A stretch of 64,000 nucleotides of DNA, from the NCBI GenBank assembly GCA_958298945.1, contig OY282607.1, forward strand, positions 52,243,020 to 52,307,019, given 5' to 3'. Position numbers and translations under genes: made by a program. This DNA comes from Atherix ibis. Lineage: Eukaryota; Arthropoda; Insecta; Diptera; Athericidae. This document shows positions 45,465 to 56,965 of the stretch, in pieces. Numbering within the stretch: position 1 is the first letter of the stretch; each line of letters begins with the position of its first letter. The notes beneath the pieces were generated by a model that did not search any database, was not told the DNA's origin, and was given only the letters and a program-made list of their open reading frames with translations.

Positions 45465-46030
45465 TGATATTTTTTTTTGTAAAGTCTCTGAGAAAAGTAT
45501 TAGAGGCTATTATATAGCGCCAAGACCATGAGGCCATTTGGTAACTTCATTTTACGTGTAGTCAGCTTGATAGTTAGCTGGTGAAGCCATTTAGAAGTGG
45601 TTAAATTTTATGGAGCATATTAGTAATTTTTTACAAGTTAAAAAAAGGACTTTGGAAAGGAGTAATTGGGTCTAGTAGTGCCATAATAGAAGGATTTCTA
45701 TTCAAATATAAACTCTGGTTTAAGTGGCATTCACTTAAAATATTGGGAATGGTAAGAACTTTTTCTGCCCAGAATTTTGGAATGGTTATTGCCTAGAACT
45801 TTGGAATTGGCGATGTTAGGCCAATGTGTGGCAACAAATCCTCCACTGTTGATCCACTCTGTATGTCTACGCGTGGTTAATGATAATATATGCCATTTGG
45901 TAAGTAGATACGGCAGGCCTGGTATTTCAGTAGGAACAAGACAGTGGAGCGCCTCCTCCGCCAGCTGATCAGCTCGCTCATTTCCGAGGATACTAGCGTG
46001 GGCAGGAACCAACCGCTATTCGACTTTTCT
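45465..46030 (-). mobile_element. I/LOA-like retrotransposon, RNase H and 3' tail
   Basis: Minus strand. The frame 46012-45731 shows the last block of a retrotransposon RNase H, VPAHASILGNERADQLAEEA, which includes the conserved G-N-E-x-A-D motif, then PTEIPGLPYL and a C-terminal stretch ending near 45731. Below 45600 comes the shared 3'-tail motif (ACCAAATGGCCTCATGG, then CTTGGCGC) and an A-rich end at 45470. It is related to, but a different subfamily from, the copies at 870 and 13698. It is strongly 5'-truncated. Confidence 0.85.
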
Positions 46031-46239
46031 ATTGTTTAATAGATTTTATTCTCATTAAGCACCAGATTATTTGAGGGTCCACGAATAGTCTCCAATTAGC
46101 GAGATTGTCTAAAAAACGAATACTAGACGTTATTTGATTTGCAACGATAAATCGATTTTATTTTTTCGAAAATAGCCATTTAAGATGATATCCTTTTTTC
46201 AAGTTATGCAAAACAAAATAATTAATTTTCTACACCATT
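46031..46239. other. No recognised gene
   Basis: Intron sequence between retrotransposon relics. Confidence 0.35.
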
Positions 46240-46960
46240 AATGAATCCTTTGGATCAGCGTCGAAGTTCGTTTTAAAAAAATCTTTACACTTAAGCACGA
46301 TTGCATCGACTGCTCGGAGCAAACGAAGTAATAAACCTTATACCTTAGAGGGGAATCATTCGAACGGAGGGACTGCGTTCATACGCGTACAATATCATCA
46401 CTAACAGTGCGGCCCGACATCCGAAAGTGCAGTCCAAAATATTTCTGTCCTAACAGATTTGCGTCGAGGACCTTCGTGTTGGTATATCGATATATATACA
46501 ATTACTATATCGAAACAAGGATTTGCGTCTTACACATTAGGTAATTTGCCCACCGCGACCTACTGAGCTTTACCAATAACTTAATATTCTTAAGCAGTAC
46601 TCAAAGACTTCATTATAATCCAAGCTTAGCGAAGAATATGTAAGGACTGACAAGTACAAAGTCCTGTAAAGCGGTAGCTTCGATTTAATGGTGCGAAATA
46701 ACGGTTATTGTTCTTTGGCCTGACTGAAATAAGTTTTTTCTTGGATACCAATAGCTGCTCGCGGATTTATTTCTCCATGTTGTTATCGACTTTGAACTTT
46801 TGTCTCAGATAGGTAAACAATTTTTGACTAGAGTCAGGTTTGCTTTTCAATGCCGATGCTTGCTCTTGTATTCGATTTTGAGTCATCCGGGTCGTTTCAG
46901 TACCGGCAAGGGCCTCTCCTGCACTTTTTTCTAAGGATGATATCTCTTGTAGCCCTTAAT
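46240..46960 (-). mobile_element. Probable RTE reverse transcriptase C-terminal relic
   Basis: Weak. On the minus strand near 46700-46620, LPLYRTLYLSVLTYSS and, in the next frame, AWIIMKSL resemble the RTE block L-Y-K-T-L-[IV]-x-P-V-L-T-Y-[GS]-[AS]-E-A-W. The rest is unreadable. It could be a separate copy of the RTE family seen at 12930 and 43440. Confidence 0.45.
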
Positions 46961-47141
46961 TATCTTTTTCAATGCAAGTTTGATTAGAGCCTACAAGATT
47001 CTTAATATTCTTAATATACTAAGTATTTACAAGTAATGCATTATTTGTTTTAACAAATCCTCCAGATAGTAGCTGAATGATGTTAATGTATGAAAAAAAA
47101 TGATATGTTGGCTGCCAATAGCTGTTGGCTATTTACCGAAA
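46961..47141. other. No recognised gene
   Basis: Short AT-rich intron stretch. Confidence 0.35.
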
Positions 47142-47143
47142 TA

Positions 47144-48234
47144 TTGGGTTGTCCAGAAAGTAATTTAGTTATTTCCCAACAGAGGACTTAATTGTGTTTT
47201 TTCACAACCAACTTCACACCGCATAATCATATGTATTTTGACAGCTGACATAGCAAGGCTTGCTTGTGAAAATTCGATTTTTTGGTTGATACCCTTTTAA
47301 ATATGGAAAGTGAAAAACAGAATTTTCGGCATATTTTACTTTTTTACTATAGAAAATATAAAAATGCTGTTCAAGCAAGAAAAAAATTATCCGATGTGTA
47401 TGGAGAAGATGTGTTAAGTGAGCGCCAGTGCCAAAACTGGTTTGCAAAAATTCAATCCGGCAATTTTAATCTCGAAGATGTGCCACGTTCTGGAAGGCCA
47501 GTTGAAGCTTCTCAAACGCCAAGAAAATGATCCATTTTTGAAGCGTATCATCAATGGGGATGAGAAATGTATTGTCTACAACAATGTTAAGCGTAAAAGA
47601 TCCTAGAGTAGAAAAGATGAACCGGTTCAAAGCACTTCGAAAGCCAATATTCATCAAAAAAATGGTTATACTATCTGTTTGGTGGGATTTCAAAGGAATC
47701 GTTTATTTTGAGCTTCTACCGAGCAACACAACGATAAATTCTGAAGTATACTGTCATCAGTTGGACAAATTGAATGATTCACTTAAAAAAAAGGTCAGAA
47801 TTGGTCAATAGGAAAGGTATAGTGTTCCAATAGGATAATGCGAACCCACATACAAGTTTGACTACTCGGCAAAAGCTTTTAGAGCTGGGATGGGATGTAC
47901 TGCCACACCCACCATACTCTCCAGACCTTCCGATTATCATTTTTCCGGTCTCTACAAAATTTTAAGACAGTAAAACGTTTAATTCAAATGAAGACGATAA
48001 AACGTTTAATTCAAATGATGATTTTTTAAGTCAAAAATCACATGGATCAGTTTTTTGCCAGCAAAGAACAAGCATTTTATGACCGTTGAAGCATGATACT
48101 GCCAGAAAGATGGCAAAGGGGAGTATTGGATCAGACTGGACAATATTTAAATGAATAAAATATTAATTTACTATATAAAAATCGTCTTTCATTTTTTATA
48201 TAAAAAAAGAGAAATTACTTTCTGAAAAACCCAA
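47144..48234 (+). mobile_element. irritans-type mariner, copy 4
   Basis: Ends TTGGGTTGTCCAGAAAGTAA and a decayed complement (TTACTTTCTGAAAAACCCAA). TA lies outside (47142-47143 and 48235-48236). The N-terminus is intact (MESEKQNFRHILLFYYRK, then EDVLSERQCQNWFAK). It then jumps near 47508 from the HTH end (RSGRPVEA) straight to KRQENDPFLKRI, so about 160 bp are missing. GDEKCIVYNN (the usual Trp is Cys), VWWDFKGIVYFELLPSNTTI and a decayed C-terminal half follow. A local duplication of ACGTTTAATTCAAATGA lies at 47975-48018. Confidence 0.92.
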
Positions 48235-48313
48235 TATTTAAAAATACAACAAGGCTACCTTATGACAAATATAAAAAGGGCAGGAGAAGGAAGGTTGCTC
48301 CACAAAAAAATTC

Positions 48314-48371
48314 AAAAAATTCTAGCAAATCATTTATACTCCAATTAGTTTCTGATTTGCTAGAATTTTTT
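48314..48371. repeat. Perfect hairpin, 19-bp arms, 20-base loop
   Basis: 48314-48332 (AAAAAATTCTAGCAAATCA) is exactly complementary to 48353-48371. It lies just beyond mariner copy 4. Confidence 0.88.
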
Positions 48372-50189
48372 AAAATTTTATTCTCGTAACTTTGTCGATG
48401 TATTTAGTTACAAATGTTATAGAATAAATTACGCTGAAAGCTTTTAAGATATTATCTGAACAAATTAAGAACAAATACAACATTTTCAAAGATAAACTTG
48501 GTAGATTGTATACATTGATTAGATTAAAATGGTAGTAAGAGGAAGTAAAAAAAATTAAAAAATGGATAAAATGTCCCCTAATATTATCAGAAATTATTGA
48601 TAAAATCCTAGTATATGTTCTGTTTTAATTGAAAAAATTTGAATTAAAATCTTGTGAGTCCTTAAAGTTACTGGATAAGGTTTTATGAAACCTTAATAAA
48701 TGTGGGACCAATTTGTTTGTTAAATAAAAATGTTTTTACGTAAAAGATTTTTTCTATTTTTTTATATCGTAGTTTGTTGTGAAAAAGAATGCCAATCAAG
48801 TTTATTTTGCCAGTGTCAGCTCTACGCTCTATGTAATATTTCGGTTTCCATGTTCTCTAAGAGTGCGTTTTTCTAAACATAAAAAAACCGGAAATTATGA
48901 TGAGAATAAGTTTTTTTTTTGATAAACTTTATTTTGAAAAGCTCCATGATTATTCAAGATTTGTTATGTAAATTCAAAAAAAATGTGTACATCTACTCTT
49001 AGGGCACTATAGATGCTCTATACCCTATTCAATTTTATAATAGTGAATATACACATAGATAATATTGTTAGAAGAAGATGAGCAAATATTTCGATTTGCT
49101 GCCTTAGTTTAGAGTTGAAATTGACTACAGCATGCATGATATCGTCGTAATGGTTATAAATGATATGTCATGGCTCCTTCGTAAGTAAGTGGAAAGGAAC
49201 CAAGGACTGTCATCAATAAATGTCGAATATGAAGGCGGTAATATCCCGTTCGTTACGGCAATGCCCCAAGAAACTCGATCAAAAAATCTACAATATTGCG
49301 TGTACTTTTCCGAAATTTTTGAACAGTTCATCCAAAACTGTCGGATTGAATTCAAATCATCAATAAACAATCAACCAAAAAAAAATATATTTCCACAACA
49401 ACACTTTAAGGACACGAATGTACACTGGGGCTATGTTGATAAAAGCATAAATAAATGTACTGACAGAGGGGATACGTCGATCCATTTTTAGGTCAAAGAA
49501 ATAATAATGACTTAACTTTTATGAAATCCTAGATTCTTGGGGATGCAAACTTAATTTTATTTTTGCTGAATCATCATTTCTAGTGGGAAAAAAATGAATA
49601 AATTAAAAATTTATGATATAAAGTTTGTTCAACCTACCATGGAATATTTGGAATATCTTTTCATATTTTTTTCTTCGTTCATTCATAATGCAATTATCAA
49701 TGTTTAAGAGTAAATAATATTATTTTAAAAAGCAAAAAAAAGGAATATTTCAATAAAAATAAAAGAATGTGTCTGTGTTATGAAAGACCATAAGTTAAAT
49801 TTAATAATTAGTAAAAGTTAAAATATTTACACAGCAATTTAATAGTTCAGGTTCGAAGTGGCAAAGAAAATATTAATTACATCCGAACGGGTTTTTATTT
49901 AAGCTCTCCCATAAAAAAAGGTCTTGTTATTCGGAGTGAGATAAACATTTATTTGGTATAATGGCTTATCGAGAATTTCAAGAGTAAAAAAGAGGAATAA
50001 TTTAGTCACTCTCGAAAATTTTGCTAATGTCATACAAAGCTCGGCATAAATAACTACTCCGGAAATGAAATAAAATAGCTAAAGAAAACACCTATGCAGC
50101 GGAAATTGTAGATCTTCTCGCTGTAAAAAGAAGGACTAGGAAAATAAATGGAACCAAAAAGATTAAACAAAGTTGAACAAAATTACTCA
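48372..50189. other. Intron sequence without recognised element
   Basis: AT-rich. A 100-codon open frame at 49189-49491 (+) shows no domain I recognise and nothing around it supports it as a gene. Confidence 0.4.
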
Positions 50190-50278
50190 ACAACTAATTT
50201 ATTGTCGTGGGTTCGAATCCCACTGAGGCATGCCCCTACGCTATTTCCCAAAAATCCAGTTTTCCTTTCCATTTCTTC
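50190..50278 (+). mobile_element. tRNA-SINE relic with B box
   Basis: Contains a perfect RNA polymerase III B box, GGTTCGAATCC (50210-50220), followed by CACTGAGGC, the same junction as in the SINE relic at 16107. A complete tRNA fold is not present (no A box or acceptor arm in register), so it is a SINE piece, not a tRNA gene. A mariner lies just downstream and the SINE tail motif GTCGCCAAATGGCC reappears at 50932-50945 beyond it. Confidence 0.6.
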
Positions 50279-50280
50279 TA

Positions 50281-50901
50281 TTAGGTGTAAGGGAAAGTTC
50301 TGTCGTTTTTGAACACTTGCATTTGTATGCGTTAAGATATTGTATGTTGTATGAGTTCAAAAAAGGGGAACACCGTGATGGAAGCAAACAAAACTTGTGT
50401 GGCGTGTTTGGAGAAGACGCAGTAACAGCTCGAACATGCCAGAGATGGTTTGCGAAATTTCGTTCAGGTGTATTTTCGTTGAAAGATGGATCCAGATCAG
50501 GAAGGCTATCAGATGTCAATGACGAAGTGCTACGCAGTATGATTAGGTCAAATCCTATGTTAAATTCCACGGAAGTAGCCTTCAAGCTTGGAATTCATCA
50601 GACTACTGCTTTAGAGCACATAAAAAGGTTTGGTTTTGTGTCCAAACACTCTGTTTGGATGCCACACGGATTAAGCGAAAAAAAATTAATGGATCGAATT
50701 TTAATATGTTCTTCAAATCTTGCTCGTCACGAAATGGAACCGTTTTTGGACCGCTTGACGACTGGTGATGAAAAGTGGATGGTTTATAAACATGTGGTAA
50801 GAAAATGGGTAAATGTTTACAAAGGGAAGACACCATCGACCACATCCAAATTATTTTTTTTTCTTTAGAAAAAAAGACAGAACTTTTTCCCTTGCACCGA
50901 A
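50281..50901 (+). mobile_element. mariner, internally deleted, third subfamily
   Basis: Flanked by TA (50279-50280 and 50902-50903). Inverted ends are TTAGGTGTAAGGGAAAGTTC and the complement of TTCGGTGCAAGGGAAAAAGT. The + strand frame, open from 50230 to 50868, includes YEFKKGEHRDGSKQN, then GEDAVTARTCQRWFAKFRSG, KLGIHQTTALEHIKRFGFVS, a VWMPHGLSEK linker, and TTGDEKWMVYKHV with the first catalytic Asp. It then passes directly into the 3' terminus, so the second half with both other Asp residues is deleted. It keeps an intact DNA-binding half. Confidence 0.9.
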
Positions 50902-50924
50902 TACTTTAATTTCCTTACCCCGGT

Positions 50925-51039
50925 ATCCTTTGTCGCCAAATGGCCTTTTTAGTTAAAAGAGACCTACATTACTTCCTAAAGGAAGGTTAAAAGAGACCTA
51001 CATTACCTCAAAGATATATTTTTCAATCATATGAGGTCA
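50925..51039 (+). repeat. LINE/SINE tail motif plus short tandem repeat
   Basis: GTCGCCAAATGGCC at 50932-50945 is the shared tail motif. Downstream, a unit beginning TTAAAAGAGACCTACATTAC occurs twice (50954 and 50988). Confidence 0.6.
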
Positions 51040-52060
51040 AACATGGATAAACACAGTGAGAAATCACCTACACAAAACGAAGACGAAGTGGTCGAAGCAC
51101 CGACGACTGAAGAGATAATTGAAGAAATTAGAAAACTAAGAAAACCATTTTAGACTTAAATGTGTACCAAAACTTCGGCAGAGGTAATAATGACTGCTAA
51201 ACCAGGGAAGCCGTCACATGAAGCGTTTATCCTACAGGCCAAATTCGTTTCTCCCTATTCTAGCTAAAATATTTAAAAAATTGTTTCTAAAGCGGTTAAA
51301 ACCAATCATTGAATGGAAAAGGCTAATACCAGATTACTAATTTGGCTTACGGGATAAGCATTCCGCAATTGATCAATTACATAGAATAACTGATGTCATA
51401 TCTAAAAAAGCTTCTCTTAATGCTATATGCGGATATATTAAAATCTTATTTTTCAGAAAGACACTTTAGAATGAGACAAGAAGGAGCTCAAAGCTGGAGT
51501 ACCCCAAGGCAGTGAACATGTCCCAATTATTTATATCTTATTTATAAATGATCTTCTTAGGTCAAAACATTTTCTGATGATACGACCATAATAGCTACTG
51601 GAGGAAACAACGAAGAATCTTCAATGAAACTGCAATCATCTATTAAATGAAGCCAAATCAATTCATGTAGATTTCACTAATAGGATGATTGACTATCAAC
51701 AGTTAACAAATACTAAATTCCAACACGACCAAGTACCTTACGCTCCTCACGGCCAAGAGGAGAAATGGACTTACGCTACAGAAAAATGTACTGACTATTA
51801 GGAAGAAATTCTACTTTTTCAATAAAAAATAAATTATTTCTCTTCAAGCAAGTGCTTAGAACTTTCTGGACATACGACATCCAACTCTGGGGATGTCAAA
51901 TATATAAGAAACGTCGTTGATCCACGCACTTTGGTACATTAATACAAACTTGAGTAGGGATCTAGAAATAGATACTTCTGACAACCAAACTCCTAGACAA
52001 CAAAGGCATCACACGCAGATTCAAAAAGGTTAAATTTTTGAGCTCGCATAAATACAAAAT
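51040..52060 (+). mobile_element. Jockey-type RT relic (third lineage)
   Basis: Plus-strand homology across many frameshifts: APTTEEIIEEIRKLRKPF (51100), SFLPILAKIFKKLFLKRLKP (51245-51305; motif SYRPISLLPILSKIFE-like), FGLRDKHSAIDQLHRI with a stop inside, a VPQGS remnant near 51500, F-x-DDTTIIAT near 51575, and thumb-like LTLQKNVLTIRKKFYFFNKK near 51765-51830, TFWTYDIQLWG near 51860. It is diverged from the 36409 family. No tail or target duplication was seen. Confidence 0.75.
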
Positions 52061-52165
52061 AAAAAATAAACAGAACAAAATAATAAGTTCCAAGGACAAA
52101 ACTACCAAAACATTAAAATAAAAATTGGTTATTAGTTTTAAGACTAGATCGCAGTAGCTCGCAAT

Positions 52166-52243
52166 GGTCGTCTTTAAGGAAGGTGTTTTTAGTGAGTTAA
52201 AATGAACTCGGTCGTCTTTAAGGAAGGTGTTTTTAGTGAGTTA
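52166..52243 (+). repeat. 34-bp direct repeat
   Basis: 52166-52199 and 52210-52243 are identical (GGTCGTCTTTAAGGAAGGTG, then TTTTTAGTGAGTTA), 44 bases apart. Confidence 0.92.
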
Positions 52244-52471
52244 CGAGACACTCGTAGTGTCTTTTGAAATTTTCACTTCCTTACAAAGAAAACTCCAGCA
52301 GTTTGGTAATTAGTATTTTATGTAAAAGGAAACAAAATTCTGTTTAAAAGTATTTTGTCGTATCAACCTCTCATTCAATGGCACTTTTCAGTCAGAATTT
52401 ATCTTTTGCAGCGTTTCTACCTCAGAGTAGAGTGAATTCATTCCAACTGTTTCTTTTGAGTTAATTGCATA

Positions 52472-52576
52472 AGGTCTGTTGTTTTAGGTAGTTTTCCATA
52501 TAAATAATCAATGACATGGGATTTCGGGGAAATCGAGGTCTGTTGTTTTAGGTAGTTTTCCATATAAATAATCAAT
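52472..52576 (+). repeat. 41-bp direct repeat
   Basis: 52472-52512 and 52536-52576 are identical (AGGTCTGTTGTTTTAGGTAG, then TTTTCCATATAAATAATCAAT). GGATTTCGGGG follows each. Confidence 0.92.
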
Positions 52577-53125
52577 CTGAGGATTTCGGGGTCGATTCTA
52601 CTATGTTCGGTACGTTTCCATTTAAGTTCTCGTTATTACACTGCTTGCTCCGAAGCTGTTGTGGAAACCACGTAAATAAGATGTAAAAATCTTTTGTTAC
52701 AGCAAAGGATTCAAAAAGGTTCAAGTCCAAAAAAAATTATATTTTATACTTACTTCTCTTGTTAAGGCTTGTTATAATAATTATTTTAAACATTTTCGGG
52801 AAATCGATATTCAATAAACGTACCATAATACTTTTGATCAATCGGTCCAATTTGGATGTCTTACAAATCCCAATGTGTATATTTCGATTCTCCTCTGAAA
52901 GTTTTCGCTCTTCTAGGCCTTGGATTATTTTTAACCAACTTTAAGAAGTTCTCCTACTGCATTAACACTTAAGCCTGTTCCAGTTCATTCCAGTTCTTAG
53001 TAAAACTTACACACCATAAACAACTATTGTAAAATTTTCTGGAAGCGAAAGATAGGTAAATTTGTTCATGTGCCTCGCTGCACTATCCATTCAACAAAAA
53101 CATAGTTTTTTAAAAATTCTCGAAG
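52577..53125. other. No recognised gene
   Basis: AT-rich intron sequence leading into the minisatellite. The 61-codon frame at 52759-52944 is not convincing. Confidence 0.35.
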
Positions 53126-53129
53126 GCAT

Positions 53130-56022
53130 AAGGTTTAAGGAAAATTCCTACTAAAAAATTCTAAAGAAAATTCCTAGTGACAAATTATACAGGAAATTCC
53201 TACTGAAAATTCCTACTGAAAATTCCTTCTGAAAATTTCTACTGAAAATTCCTACTGAAAATTTCTAATAAAAATTTCTAAGGAAAATTCCTACTAAAAA
53301 TTCATACTGAGAATTTCTACTAAAAATTTCTACTGAAAATTTCTACTAAAAATTCCTACTAAAAATTTCTACTGGAAATTTCTAATAAAAATTTCTAAGG
53401 AAAATTCATACTAAAAATTCCTACTGAGAATTTCTACTAAAAATTCCTACTGAAAATTCCTACTCAAAATTTCTACTCAAAATTTCTACTGAAAATTCCT
53501 ACTCAAAATTTCTACTAAAAATTCCTACTAAAAATGTGTACTAAAAATTCCTACTAAAAATTTCTACTAAAAATTCCTACTGAAAATTTCTAATAAAAAT
53601 TCTTTCTGAAAATTCCTACTGAATATTCCTACTGATATTTTCTACTGAAAATTTCTACTAAAAATTCTACTAAAAACTTCTACTAAAAATTCTTACTGAA
53701 ATTCTTACTGCAAATTTCTACTGGAAATTTCTATTAAAAATTTCTACTAAATATTCCTACTGAAAATTTCTACTGAAAATTTCTAATAAAAATTCTTTCT
53801 GAAAATTTCTAATAAAAATTCTTTCTGAAAATTCCTACTAAAAACTCCTACTGAAATTCTTACTGCAAATTTCTACTGGAAATTTCTACTAAAAATTCCT
53901 ACTGAAATTCTTACTGGAAATTTCTACTCAAAATTCCTACAAAAAATTCCTACTAAAAATTGCTACTGAAAATTTCTATGGAAAATTCTTACTGAGAATT
54001 TAAAAAAAAAAAATTTCTAAAGAAAATTCGTACTGAAAATTCCTTCTGAAAATTCCTACTAAAAATTTCTACTGAGAATTTCTAATAAAAAAATTCCCAC
54101 TGAAAATTCCTACTCAAAATTTGTACTAAAAATTTCTACTAAAAATTCCTACTGAAAATTTGTACTGGAAATTTCTACTAAACATTTCTAAGAAAAATGC
54201 CTACTAAAAATTCCTACTGAGAATTTTTAGTAAAAATTTCTACTCAAAATTTCTACTGAAAATTTCTACTAAAAGTTCCTACTAAAAATTCCTACTGAAA
54301 ATTTCTGCTAAAAATTCCTCCTGAAAATCTCTAAAGAAAATTCCTACTGAAAATGCCTTCTTAAAATTTCTACTGAAAATTCCTACTAAAAATTTCTAAG
54401 GAAAATTTCTACTGACAATTTCTAATAAAAATTCTTACTGAAAATTTCTATGGAAAATTCTTACTGAGAATTTCTACAAAAAATTTCTAAAGAAAATTCC
54501 TACTAAAAATTTCTAATAAAAATTTCTACTGGAAATTTCTACTAAACATTTCTAAGAAAAACGCCTACTAAAAATTTCTACTGAAAATTCCTACTGAGAA
54601 TTTCTACTAAAAATTTCTACTGAAAATTTCTACTAAAAATTCCTAATAAAAATTTCTACTGGAAATTTCTAATAAAAATTTCTAAGGAAAATTCATACTG
54701 AAAATTCCTACTGAGAATTTCTACTAAAAATTCCTACTGAAAATTCCTACTCAAAATTTCTACTGAAAATTCCTACTAAAAATTTCTACTAAAAATTCCT
54801 ACTAAAAATGTGTACTAAAAATTCCTACTAAAAATTTCTACTAAAAATTCCTACTGAAAATTTCTAATAAAAATTCTTTCTGAAAATTCCTACTCAAAAT
54901 TCCTACTGAAAATTCCTACTGATATTTTCTACTGAAAATTTCTACTAAAAACTTCTACTAAAAATTCCTACTGAAATTCTTACTGGAAATTTCTACTCAA
55001 AATTCCTACAAAAAATTCCTACTAAAAATTGCTACTGAAAATTTCTATGGAAAATTCTTACTGAGAATTTAAAAAAAAAAAATTTCTAAAGAAAATTCGT
55101 ACTGAAAATTCCTTCTGAAAATTCCTACTAAAAATTTCTACTGAGAATTTCTAATAAAAAAATTCCCACTGAAAATTCCTACTCAAAATTTGTACTAAAA
55201 ATTTCTACTAAAAATTCCTACTGAAAATTTGTACTGGAAATTTCTACTAAACATTTCTAAGAAAAATGCCTACTAAAAATTCCTACTGAGAATTTTTAGT
55301 AAAAATTTCTACTCAAAATTTCTACTGAAAATTTCTACTAAAAGTTCCTACTAAAAATTCCTACTGAAAATTTCTGCTAAAAATTCCTCCTGAAAATCTC
55401 TAAAGAAAATTCCTACTGAAAATGCCTTCTTAAAATTTCTACTGAAAATTCCTACTAAAAATTTCTAAGGAAAATTTCTACTGACAATTTCTAATAAAAA
55501 TTCTTACTGAAAATTTCTATGGAAAATTCTTACTGAGAATTTCTACAAAAAATTTCTAAAGAAAATTCCTACTAAAAATTTCTAAGGAAAATTTCTACTG
55601 AGAATTTCTAATAAAAATTCTTACTGAAAATTTTTACTAAAAATTCCTACTGAAAATTCCTATTGAGAATTTCACTGAAAATTTCTACTGAAAATTTCTA
55701 CTAAAAATTTCGACTGAAAATTCCTACTAAAAATTCCTACTAAAAATGTCTACTAAAAATTCCTACTAAAAATTTCTACTAAAAATTCCTACTGAAAATT
55801 TCTAAAAAAATTCTTTCTGAAAATTCCTACTAAAAACTCCTACTGAAATTCTTACTGCAAATTTCTACTGGAAATTTCTACTAAAAATTCCTACTAAAAA
55901 TTTCTACTGAAAATTTCTACTAAAAATTCCTACTAAAAATTCCTACTAATTTCTACTGAAAATTTCTACTGAAAATTCCTACTGAAAATTCGTACTAAAA
56001 ATTTCTAAGGAAAATTCCTACT
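53130..56022 (+). repeat. Minisatellite, 12-13-bp monomers, about 2.9 kb
   Basis: A head-to-tail array of short units of the type TTCCTACTGAAAA and TTTCTACTAAAAA, with variants (TCTAATAAAAA, TTCTAAGGAAAA, TTCATACTG). It has about 230 units and no interruption by other DNA. Monomers differ at a few fixed positions (C/T after TT, G/A after ACT). Larger blocks are themselves duplicated (see next entry). It lies inside the 11.4-kb CARMIL intron and ends in TACTTAAATAAAACTG. It has no coding role that I can see. Confidence 0.97.
53885..55584 (+). repeat. Segmental duplication within the minisatellite
   Basis: Block 53885-54515 reappears at 54954-55584, offset 1069 bp, with identical order of variant monomers and even the same run of 12 A (54002-54013 and 55071-55082). 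I saw no difference by eye over about 630 bp. An older duplication links 53370-53660 with 54655-54945, with a few unit differences. Rare variants such as ATGTGTACT act as markers. Confidence 0.93.
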
Positions 56023-56828
56023 TAAATAAAACTGATCCCTTCGAGAATTTTTAAAAAGACATCAAATCAATTACGTTTAAAAGTTGAGTCAATCATCCTG
56101 AGAATGCGCATTTGTAACATAGAAGAGATCAAGTAGCCTAATCACGTCGAGTAATTTTTGAGCGACCAGGTGCAGAAACTAACTGTCGACAGACTGACAA
56201 GGGTTTTGAAGGAGATCTAGCAGGAATAAAAGGGGGAAAGGAGAAAGATGTCATATCTTCAAATTTGGAAAATTTACGAATATTATAGAAAATTATCACA
56301 CGAATTAGGATGTAATTTTTAAAGGCAATAAACGACGATACACTGTGTTATAAAAAGGCAAAGACAAGTGTCATTGGATAGGCTTCGAGACATAGAAGAA
56401 AATAAAATGCCGAATTTATTTATTACCAAAATAATTTGGGTTGTTAAAGAAGTAATCTAAGTTTTTATTATTTCCTATGATTAGATCTCTTTCTTAGCTC
56501 TGATATAGAAGTGTTTCCGATTAGTCGCTACGGGATTGACTTGTGCTTAAAAACCGAAAATTGTATTATAAATTTATTCAAACATTTAAAAATTCTTAAA
56601 AATGCACATACCATATTCCAAATCTTTATTTTTGCTTGTAAGTAACTACTACAAAACAGAAACTTACGCACCAATTCGGCCCACATTCTGCTGATGAATA
56701 AAAAAATTGTCTCATATTTTAATGTTTGTTGTTTGGAAATAAATCTCTTCAAATTGTATATTGCTGTTGTTCAACTGAAATAAATGTTCATATTAATTCT
56801 TTGTCGTTTTTTTTCGTATAATTTTCAG
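56023..56828. other. Intron sequence before CARMIL exon
   Basis: No recognised element. TTGGGTTGTTAAAGAAGTAA at 56437-56456 resembles a decayed irritans-type mariner end but has no partner. The exon's polypyrimidine tract is at 56800-56828. Confidence 0.45.
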
Positions 56829-56965
56829 ATTGAAATTCAACCACCAGAAAGGGAAACAATATTCTCCGATGAGTTGAGACCATCCGATCCGCGTAATGTG
56901 GGTCCATGTGGCGGTTTCAGTACACAATATGCCTGCATGTGTGACTACCACGGTGTGCCATATCG
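56829..56965 (+). CDS. CARMIL coding exon (linker before LRR domain)
   Basis: 137 bases. Acceptor GTATAATTTTCAG; donor GTTTGT after the split Arg codon (CG). Reads IEIQPPERETIFSDELRPSD, PRNVGPCGGFSTQYACMCDY, HGVPYR. The GPCGGFSxxYAC-C-D block is a distinctive CARMIL signature between the PH domain and the leucine-rich repeats. It continues from the IIRK end of 45300-45383 over the 11.4-kb intron. Confidence 0.97.

Noticed and set aside
49189..49491. 100-codon open frame as a gene
   Set aside because: No recognisable motif and it lies in repeat-rich intron; open length is not exceptional here.
50210..50220. tRNA gene because of a perfect B box
   Set aside because: No A box, anticodon arm or acceptor stem in register; the flank matches a SINE junction.
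53130..56022. CRISPR-like array
   Set aside because: Units are 12-13 bp head to tail with no spacers, in a eukaryotic intron; it is a minisatellite.
56437..56456. Solo mariner end
   Set aside because: Only about 20 bases resemble TTGGGTTGT ends and no partner or TA pair was found.
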